From an uncultured Flavobacteriales bacterium (lineage in GTDB: Bacteria; Bacteroidota; Bacteroidia; Flavobacteriales; Weeksellaceae): a stretch of 47,713 nt of DNA. The stretch is taken from assembly GCA_937876095.1 (NCBI GenBank), contig CALFIE010000099.1, forward strand, positions 1 through 47,713. The letters run 5' to 3'. Positions 41,908-47,713 of the stretch are shown piece after piece. The position numbers were made by a program, and so were the translations under genes. The notes beneath the pieces are model-generated. The model did not search any database, was not told where the DNA came from, and saw only the letters and a program-made list of their open reading frames with translations. Numbering within the stretch: the first letter of the stretch is position 1; every line of letters starts with the position of its first letter.

Positions 41908-42503
41908 TATTCTATTTTCTTTAAATCATTCAAATTTTTCTTTAATCTGTTTAATAGCTTTCCATATAATAATCTATAAAACCCCCACATAAAAGGAATT
42001 ACTATTAGCATAGTAATTAATATAATAAATGTCAATTTAGAACCTTCTATTTTTACAGATTTAGTTCCCATATCTTTAAATCCATCTATAGCGCCAATAA
42101 TACCAAAATAACTTCCTATTATGATATTCCAAAGGATATAAATGTTTACAATTTTTCTTGTCTTTAAAATTTGTTTTAATAATGTTTTTGAAGAATCTAA
42201 AACACTTATTGATTTGTAATTTTTATAAAAAACAAAAATAAAGCTTAAAATAATGGCATAATTTACTTTTTCAAAAACAGATAAATAGGGGTGTAGTTTA
42301 GCAAATTTAGTTGAAAGGTCATCATTAGTAATCAAACTTAAACCATTCAATAATATAAATTCTAAAATACTTACTATCAATATCCATTTTACAGTAGAAG
42401 ACGAACTTTTGTGCAACATGTTGTAGATTTCTTGTTCAGAAACCTGTTTAAATTGCCCATCATTCTTTTTCCAATCTTTTTTTAATAATTCTAATTCATC
42501 CAT
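41904..42503 (-). CDS. Four-helix membrane protein, candidate anti-sigma factor
   Basis: 199 residues. The polar N-terminus MDELELLKKDWKKNDGQFKQ is followed by about four membrane helices (WILIVSILEFILLNGLSLI, YAIILSFIFVFY, YILWNIIIGSYFGIIGAI and FIILITMLIVIPFMWGFY). It starts three bases after the stop of the ECF sigma gene, so the two are surely co-translated. The cytoplasmic N-terminus may hold the sigma factor. That role is inferred from the neighbour; no anti-sigma domain is recognisable. Confidence 0.65.
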   Translation of the reverse strand: MDELELLKKDWKKNDGQFKQVSEQEIYNMLHKSSSSTVKWILIVSILEFILLNGLSLITNDDLSTKFAKLHPYLSVFEKVNYAIILSFIFVFYKNYKSISVLDSSKTLLKQILKTRKIVNIYILWNIIIGSYFGIIGAIDGFKDMGTKSVKIEGSKLTFIILITMLIVIPFMWGFYRLLYGKLLNRLKKNLNDLKKIEY

Positions 42504-42506
42504 AAT

Positions 42507-43001
42507 TTACGGATTTAATATTTTTTTTAATTTCCCTTTAATTCTATTCATTTTCACACGTGCATTTACTTCGCTTATTCCTAATGTTTCGGCTATTTCA
42601 GTATAATCTTTATCTTCTAAATATAAAAATATCAATGCCTTCTCAATATCATTAAGTGATTCTATCCCTCTATAGAGTAATTTTAACCGTTCTTCTTCTT
42701 CAAAATTGTACTCATCATTTTTAATACGATGAAATTCTGAATCAAAAGGTGTAGTTTCAATACTTCGTTTCTTTTTTCTGTAAAGTGTAATGGCAGTGTT
42801 AAGTCCCACACGATAAGCCCATGTAGTAAATTTAGAATCACCTCTAAATTGCCCATAGGCCTTCCAAAGCTGAATAGTAATTTCCTGAAATAAATCATTA
42901 TGTGCATCTTCATCAGAAGTATATAGTCTACAAATTTTGTGGATTATATTCTGATTGTCTTTGAGTTGTTTTACAAAACTTTCTTCTGAAGATGATTTCA
43001 T
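42507..43001 (-). CDS. ECF-type RNA polymerase sigma factor
   Basis: 164 residues with region 2 at about 10-75 (DAHNDLFQEITIQLWKAYGQ, then FTTWAYRVGLNTAI). Region 4 is at about 110-160 (LNDIEKALIFLYLEDKDYTE, then a helix-turn-helix ETLGISEVNARVKMNRIKGK). It is the second ECF sigma of the window and differs clearly from the one at 7955-8506. Its partner is a multi-pass, not single-pass, membrane protein. The signal is unknown. Confidence 0.9.
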   Translation of the reverse strand: MKSSSEESFVKQLKDNQNIIHKICRLYTSDEDAHNDLFQEITIQLWKAYGQFRGDSKFTTWAYRVGLNTAITLYRKKKRSIETTPFDSEFHRIKNDEYNFEEEERLKLLYRGIESLNDIEKALIFLYLEDKDYTEIAETLGISEVNARVKMNRIKGKLKKILNP

Positions 43002-43289
43002 ATAGGTATAAGTAGCTAATTCCTGCTGTTTGTTACAATTTTTTTAATGTTTCATTTATTTATGTAACCCTCACAAGAACTTCCTTGTGGTCGTTTTCTT
43101 CAGTAACAAAAATAAACTAAAAAAGCGGTTAATGCATACATTAAAAAAGATTTTCACTTCCATCAGGGCTAAATTTTGTAAATTTGTATTAAATAATTGA
43201 ACATTAAATCGGTAATATCAAATGTGGTTTTTTGCATTTGTCTTTCAATAAGTTCAATACATGTTTATAAAAAAAATTAGTACCAACCT
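43002..43289. other. Divergent regulatory gap between the ECF sigma gene and nadC
   Basis: No gene is visible in these 288 bases. There is a small hairpin CACAAG/CTTGTG (43072-43077 with 43084-43089). GTTAC near 43035 faces GTAAC near 43064. A TAAATTTG element on the plus strand (43179-43186) would give nadC a leader of about 95 bases. Confidence 0.5.
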
Positions 43290-44147
43290 ATGATAAGTGA
43301 AACTCAATTTCAAAAAGAACTACAACTCATAATTGAAAATGCAATCAGGGAAGATGTGGGACCTGGCGATTATAGTTCGTTGGCCTGTATTCCACAAGAA
43401 GCTACTGGCGCTGCAAAATTACTTGTAAAGGAATCTGGAATTATTGCTGGGGTAGATTTTGCTAAACAAGTATTTAATTATGTTGATGCTGCATTACAAG
43501 TAGATGTATTTATTAATGATGGCGAAGCAGTTTCGATTGGTGATGTGGTTTTTTGTGTAGAAGGGAATTCACAGTCTATTTTAAAAGCAGAACGCTTAGT
43601 GCTAAATAGTATGCAGCGTATGAGTGCCATAGCCACTAAAACAAAAAAAATCGTTGATTTATTGACAGGAACAAACACCAAAATTTTAGATACCAGAAAA
43701 ACAACACCAAGTTTTAGAGCTTGTGAAAAATGGGCAGTAAAAATAGGAGGAGGTGAAAATCATCGATTTGCTTTGTATGATATGATTATGTTAAAAGACA
43801 ATCATAATGACTTTGCGGGAGGAATAGCAAACGCAATTCAAAAAACTAAAGATTATTTATCTAAAAACAATCTTGACCTAAAAATTATTGTAGAAGCTAG
43901 AAATTTAGCAGAAGTGCAAGAAATATTAAATGCAGGCGGTGTGTATAGAATTTTATTGGATAATTTTGATTTTGAGATGACAAAAAAAGCAGTTGCATTA
44001 ATAGGAACCTCTTGTTTAACAGAGTCTTCAGGGAATATAAATGAGAAAACTATTAGAGATTATGCCGCTTGTGGTGTAAATTATATTTCAGTTGGAGCCT
44101 TGACACATTCGATTTACAATATGGATTTAAGTCTAAAAGCTATTTAA
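43290..44147 (+). CDS. nadC: Nicotinate-nucleotide pyrophosphorylase (carboxylating)
   Basis: 285 residues. Signature parts are IREDVGPGDYSSLACIPQEA, ERLVLNSMQRMSAIATKTKK, ILDTRKTTPSFRACEKWAVK and GGGENHRFALYDMIMLKDNH, ending with YAACGVNYISVGALTHS. It turns quinolinate and PRPP into nicotinate mononucleotide for NAD synthesis. The YihY gene starts two bases after its stop, so the two are in one operon. Confidence 0.96.
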   Translation: MISETQFQKELQLIIENAIREDVGPGDYSSLACIPQEATGAAKLLVKESGIIAGVDFAKQVFNYVDAALQVDVFINDGEAVSIGDVVFCVEGNSQSILKAERLVLNSMQRMSAIATKTKKIVDLLTGTNTKILDTRKTTPSFRACEKWAVKIGGGENHRFALYDMIMLKDNHNDFAGGIANAIQKTKDYLSKNNLDLKIIVEARNLAEVQEILNAGGVYRILLDNFDFEMTKKAVALIGTSCLTESSGNINEKTIRDYAACGVNYISVGALTHSIYNMDLSLKAI

Positions 44148-44149
44148 GT

Positions 44150-45070
44150 ATGTTTAAAATAACAAGGGATCAAATTAAAAAAATACCATTAGTTAAGCCA
44201 ACTATAGCATTGCTTCAAAATATCACTTTTGAAACCTTACAAGGTGTATCACTTTATGAATTAGTAAAACACTATTTTATTGGAATCGTAAGAGGAGCAT
44301 TCACATACCGAGCTAGTGCTATTGCTTTTAGTTTTTTTATGGCACTATTTCCATTTGCTCTTTTTGTCCTAAATTTAATTCCCTTTATTCCTTTAGACCA
44401 TTTTCAAGAAGATTTTTTAATATTTGTTTCACAAAGTGTTCCTCCTAATACATATGATGCTATTGCTTCAATTTTAAAAGACATCATGAGCAATAGTTAT
44501 AAGGGATTATTGTCTTCAGGTTTTTTACTGTCTATTTTTTTAATGTCAAATGGTATTAATGCACTATTAGATGGATTTGAAATGTCTTCAAATATAAGTA
44601 TAAAGAGAGGCTTCTTCAGACAGTACGCAATAGCTATTGGCTTATCTATGCTAATAGCGTTTTTATTATTATTAACTGTAGCAACTTTAATTGTTGTTGA
44701 AATTATTTTGTATTCTATTCAATTACAAGGCTATTTTTCCTCGGATATATCTGTGTTAAAATGGAGTAGATTTATATTTATACTCCTGATGGTTTTACTC
44801 ATAACATCGTTGCTTTATAAATTTGGAACAAAGGAAACACGAAAAATTCCTTTTTTTAGCTATGGTTCTATTTTAACAACAGTATTGTTTTTGTTGACTT
44901 CATATGTTTTTGGAATATATGTTGAAAAATTTGCAAGATATAATGAGCTTTATGGTTCTATTGGAACACTTTTAGTTATGATGTTTTATGTTTGGATAAA
45001 TTGTATGTTGCTCTTACTAGGGTTTGAATTAAATGCATTTATTTTTAAATGGAAACAAAAAAATAAGTAA
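44150..45070 (+). CDS. YihY/BrkB family membrane protein
   Basis: 306 residues from ATG 44150 (MFKITRDQIKKIPLVKP). The frame is open upstream to 44069, but that overlaps nadC and is not family-like. Six membrane helices are visible, with the family hallmark YRASAIAFSFFMALFPFALF and later SNGINALLDGFEM and LYGSIGTLLVMMFYVWINCM. It was once called ribonuclease BN, wrongly; the real role, possibly transport or envelope integrity, is unknown. The two-base gap from nadC implies translational coupling. Confidence 0.9.
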   Translation: MFKITRDQIKKIPLVKPTIALLQNITFETLQGVSLYELVKHYFIGIVRGAFTYRASAIAFSFFMALFPFALFVLNLIPFIPLDHFQEDFLIFVSQSVPPNTYDAIASILKDIMSNSYKGLLSSGFLLSIFLMSNGINALLDGFEMSSNISIKRGFFRQYAIAIGLSMLIAFLLLLTVATLIVVEIILYSIQLQGYFSSDISVLKWSRFIFILLMVLLITSLLYKFGTKETRKIPFFSYGSILTTVLFLLTSYVFGIYVEKFARYNELYGSIGTLLVMMFYVWINCMLLLLGFELNAFIFKWKQKNK

Positions 45071-45110
45071 CTTAGCAACTCATAACATGAAAATAAGAAA
45101 AAATAAAACT

Positions 45111-45671
45111 ATGAAAAAATTAATTTTAACTGTATTAGTAGCCTTATCGGCTATTTTTTCGGATGCACAAACTACTGTGAGTGGTGTAAAGGTTGATGCT
45201 AAATTAGCTGTTGATGGGCAAAACTTAGTGCTAAATGGCGCTGGAGTTAGAGAAAAATTCTTTATGGATATGTATGTTGGTTCTTTGTATCTTACAAAAA
45301 AATCAACTGATGCAAAAAACATAATGGCGGCAAATGAAGGCATGGCTATTAAATTGAATATTGTTTCTGGAATGATTACTTCAGATAAAATGATTAGTGC
45401 CATTAATGAAGGTTTTGAAAATTCAACCAATAAAAAGACAGCTCCTTTAAAAGCTAAGATTGATAAGTTTAAAGGTTTTTTTAAAGAAAAAATCAACAAA
45501 GGAGATGTGTTTATTATTGCGTATGACCCAACAGAAGGTGTAGTAGTATATAAAAACGGTTCAAAAAAAGGATCTATAGATGGTTTAGATTTTAAAAAAG
45601 CATTATTCGGAATTTGGCTATGCGATAAACCAGCTGATGATGATTTAAAAGAAGCTATGCTTGGAAAATAA
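45111..45671 (+). CDS. Secreted chalcone-isomerase-like protein
   Basis: 186 residues from ATG 45111, which gives a proper signal peptide (MKKLILTVLVALSAIFSDA). In-frame starts further up (45033, 45087) would add a polar extension before it. The mature part matches the bacterial chalcone-isomerase-like fold: DGQNLVLNGAGVREKFFMDM, then YVGSLYLTKKS and GDVFIIAYDPTEGVVVYKNG, ending FGIWLCDKPADDDLKEAML. Bacterial members are periplasmic and thought to bind fatty acids or similar ligands; flavonoid isomerase activity is unlikely. Confidence 0.88.
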   Translation: MKKLILTVLVALSAIFSDAQTTVSGVKVDAKLAVDGQNLVLNGAGVREKFFMDMYVGSLYLTKKSTDAKNIMAANEGMAIKLNIVSGMITSDKMISAINEGFENSTNKKTAPLKAKIDKFKGFFKEKINKGDVFIIAYDPTEGVVVYKNGSKKGSIDGLDFKKALFGIWLCDKPADDDLKEAMLGK

Positions 45672-45673
45672 GA

Positions 45674-45710
45674 CATAAAAAAATCCCGCTTCTGTCGGGA
45701 TTTTTTTATG
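45674..45710. terminator. Bidirectional terminator between the chalcone-isomerase-like gene and the M42 gene
   Basis: A perfect 15-bp stem (45674-45688 with 45696-45710) has core AAATCCCG/CGGGATTT and a 7-nt loop. It lies between convergent genes, with A/T runs on both strands. Confidence 0.9.
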
Positions 45711-45724
45711 TCTTATTTTAAAAT

Positions 45725-46813
45725 TTATTTAAAATAGGAAAAATTATGATTGTCTTCAATTTTTAACAAACTTTCATAAATTAGCTTTATAACATGTTCC
45801 ACATCCTCTCTGTGAACCATCTCCACTGTAGTGTGCATGTATCTTAGTGGTAATGAAATTAAAGCAGAAGCAACACCTCCATTGCTATAAGCAAAAGCAT
45901 CAGTATCTGTTCCTGTTACTCTTGAAGTTGCATTTCTTTGAAAAGGAATTTCATTTTCTTCAGCCGTTTCTACTATTAATTCTCTTAATTTATTTTGGAC
46001 GGCTGGTGCGTAAGCAATTACAGGACCTCTTCCCATTTTTAAATCACCTTCTATTTTTTTATCAATCATAGGTGTAGAAGTATCGTGACACACATCTGTA
46101 ACAATTGCTACATTTGGTTGAATGCGTTGTGTTATCATTTCAGCACCTCTTAATCCAATCTCTTCTTGAACAGAATTTACGATATACAAACCAAAAGGTA
46201 GTTTCTTTTTGTTTTCTTTTAATAAACGAGCCACTTCTGCAATCATAAAACCTCCCATTCTATTGTCAATAGCTCTACAAACAAATTTATTGCCATTTAA
46301 AATTTCAAAACCATCAGGGTAAGTAATAACGCATCCTACGTGAACGCCTAAATCTTCTACCTCTTTTTTAGTAGAGCATCCACAATCAATGAATAGATTT
46401 TCAATTTTTGCAATTTCTTCCTTTCCTCTATTTCTTGTGTGTATAGCTGGCCAACCAAATACACCTTTTACAATTCCTTTTTTTGTATGAATCAATACGC
46501 GTTTGGAAGGCGCAATTTGGTGGTCACTTCCCCCATTTCTGATTACATATATTAATCCGTCATCTGTAATATAATTAACATACCAAGAAATTTCATCACT
46601 ATGGCCTTCTATAACCACTTTAAAAGGAGCTTCCGGATTTATTACACCTACAGCCGTTCCATAAATATCTGTAATAAATTCATCTACATAGGGCTTTAAA
46701 TAATTCATCCAAATTTTCTGTCCCTCACTTTCATATCCTGTTGGAGATGGATTGTTTAAATACGTCTCTAAAAATGATAAAGAGGTTTTAGTAAGTATGC
46801 TTTTTTTGCTCAT
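45725..46813 (-). CDS. M42-family zinc aminopeptidase
   Basis: 362 residues. Metal-ligand motifs are EGHSDEISWYVN (His, Asp), CRAIDNRMGGFM (Asp), the catalytic Glu pair in VQEEIGLRGAE, TDVCHDTSTP (Asp) and a final His in YMHTTVEMVH. M42 enzymes are large cytoplasmic tetrahedral aminopeptidases (glutamyl or deblocking) that degrade peptides. There is no signal peptide. It is transcribed alone toward the shared terminator. Confidence 0.93.
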   Translation of the reverse strand: MSKKSILTKTSLSFLETYLNNPSPTGYESEGQKIWMNYLKPYVDEFITDIYGTAVGVINPEAPFKVVIEGHSDEISWYVNYITDDGLIYVIRNGGSDHQIAPSKRVLIHTKKGIVKGVFGWPAIHTRNRGKEEIAKIENLFIDCGCSTKKEVEDLGVHVGCVITYPDGFEILNGNKFVCRAIDNRMGGFMIAEVARLLKENKKKLPFGLYIVNSVQEEIGLRGAEMITQRIQPNVAIVTDVCHDTSTPMIDKKIEGDLKMGRGPVIAYAPAVQNKLRELIVETAEENEIPFQRNATSRVTGTDTDAFAYSNGGVASALISLPLRYMHTTVEMVHREDVEHVIKLIYESLLKIEDNHNFSYFK

Positions 46814-46920
46814 ATTTAATTATTTTTGGCTAAAATAAAAAATTGGCATCAGACTTGCTATTAATTTTTATAATTTTACAGTAACATTTTTAGAAATTAA
46901 TTATTTAAAAAATCTTAAAA

Positions 46921-47628
46921 ATGAAAAACACTTATGTAATCGTGATGATGTTCATGCTTATTTCAGCAACTAATTTTGCGCAAAATGGTTCTGGAGTAAC
47001 AGATACTATAGAATATATAAAAGATTCAGATACCATTAAAGAAATACTAATTGAAGAAGTATTGATTTCTGATGAATATGCTATTAAGCTAACCAAGGAA
47101 GAGCGCGAACAAATAAAATTATTATACAAAAGAGTACGTGTAGTGTATCCGTATGCTAAGCTAACTGCCGAAAAGTTAATTCAAATTAACAAAACAATGG
47201 CGAGTTTAAAAACAGAAAAAGAAAAGAAAAAGTATTTCAAAATCGCTGAAAAGTACTTAAATGATGAATTTGAACCAAAACTTAAAAAATTGTCACAAAA
47301 ACAAGGACAAATTTTAATAAAATTAATTCATAGACAAACAGGAATCACAACATATGATTTAATAAAAGAATATAAAAGTGGTTGGAAGGCATTTTGGTCT
47401 AATAAAACAGCTCGTTTGTTCAATATAGATTTAAAACGTGAATACGATCCTATGGAGGTGCCAGAGGATTACTACATTGAAACATTTTTAAATCAATGTT
47501 TTGAAGAAGGTAAACTACCAAAACAACCCGCTGCTCATCCTTTAAATCCAGACGATCTTTTGTCAAATTGGATTCAAAAAAACAAAATAAAAGTGGATGC
47601 AGAAAAAGCAAAAGCAAAGGAAAAATAA
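46921..47628 (+). CDS. DUF4294 family exported protein
   Basis: 235 residues with a signal peptide (MKNTYVIVMMFMLISATNFA). A mostly helical, highly charged body follows, with the family-like segment LLYKRVRVVYPYAKLTAEKL and later IKLIHRQTGITTYDLIKEYK and SGWKAFWSNKTARLFNIDLK. The end is Lys/Ala-rich (KVDAEKAKAKEK). DUF4294 is confined to Bacteroidetes and has no known function. It is the last complete gene. Confidence 0.85.
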   Translation: MKNTYVIVMMFMLISATNFAQNGSGVTDTIEYIKDSDTIKEILIEEVLISDEYAIKLTKEEREQIKLLYKRVRVVYPYAKLTAEKLIQINKTMASLKTEKEKKKYFKIAEKYLNDEFEPKLKKLSQKQGQILIKLIHRQTGITTYDLIKEYKSGWKAFWSNKTARLFNIDLKREYDPMEVPEDYYIETFLNQCFEEGKLPKQPAAHPLNPDDLLSNWIQKNKIKVDAEKAKAKEK

Positions 47629-47713
47629 CCAGCTATTCCCGTGTTTCACTGTAGTTGTCTTTGTTAAAAATGGCACACTATCTTTTGCAAGCGCTTCTTT
47701 GGTCGCTTTGCAA
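47629..47713. other. Unassigned right edge
   Basis: Eighty-five bases after DUF4294. The last 30 hold TTGCAAGCG (47696-47704) facing CGCTTTGCAA (ending at 47713), an imperfect inverted repeat cut by the edge. On the minus strand two frames stay open in from the edge, so the C-terminus of another gene may lie here, but nothing is identifiable. Confidence 0.3.

Noticed and set aside
44069..44149. Upstream extension of the YihY gene
   Set aside because: It runs inside nadC and is not family-like; ATG 44150 directly follows the nadC stop.
45033..45110. Longer N-terminus for the chalcone-isomerase-like protein
   Set aside because: It would bury the signal peptide behind a polar extension and overlap the YihY gene.
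1..47713. CRISPR, prophage, toxin-antitoxin or restriction systems
   Set aside because: No repeat-spacer array or phage, nuclease or methylase genes were found. The YwqK-like MORN repeats at 13695-14630 are not evidence of a toxin pair.

Overview
The window is low-GC DNA from the class Flavobacteriia (Bacteroidetes). The evidence is the gene content: a GLPGLI protein, a fused SecDF, DUF3127, DUF4294, and the M42 and secreted chalcone-isomerase-like families. Many genes also carry the Bacteroidetes -7 promoter element TAnnTTTG. Both edges cut through sequence: a TonB-dependent receptor runs off the left edge, and an unassigned tail lies at the right edge. I see no insertion sequence, prophage, CRISPR array or rRNA. 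One tRNA, tRNA-Val(TAC), sits near the middle.

Left part (about 1-20,800): a truncated outer-membrane receptor, a secreted M14 carboxypeptidase, lepA, and a three-gene ECF sigma / membrane anti-sigma / periplasmic sensor-like operon. These are followed by a small lipoprotein, a DUF2520 Rossmann protein and a GLPGLI protein. Next comes a ferrous-iron cluster: feoA, feoB and a 49-residue Cys-rich FeoB-associated membrane protein. Then come a MORN/TonB-C protein, a glmM-type phosphohexomutase, an outer-membrane barrel protein, a TPR protein, an EamA transporter, aat, and DUF3127 with an SSB-like acidic tip. Leucine is mixed here, with TTG frequent, and the flavour is Chryseobacterium/Cloacibacterium-like (Weeksellaceae).

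Middle (20,801-21,314): an AT-rich noncoding stretch, a strong hairpin, tRNA-Val and its promoter.

Right part (21,315-47,713): mostly housekeeping genes. They are folC, exbBD without tonB, a DODA-type dioxygenase, pyrD with an in-frame repeat insertion, rdgB broken by one base, a cold-shock-type DEAD-box helicase, trmH, a Cys-free sirtuin, purB and guaB. After these come an HMG-CoA lyase, an alpha-oxoamine synthase, secDF, DUF4268, a Nudix hydrolase, an acyltransferase, a second ECF sigma pair, nadC, a YihY protein, a chalcone-isomerase-like protein, an M42 peptidase and DUF4294. Leucine here is dominated by TTA and the flavour is Flavobacterium-like. The change in codon usage falls at the tRNA, so an assembly join between two flavobacteria at a conserved tRNA must be considered before reading biology into the neighbourhood of the two halves.

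No clear-cut new defence, mobile or biosynthetic system was found. The observations most worth following are the codon-usage break, the pyrD insertion, the rdgB frameshift, the SSB-like tail on DUF3127, the Cys-less sirtuin, and -7 elements so close to start codons that leaderless mRNAs are implied.
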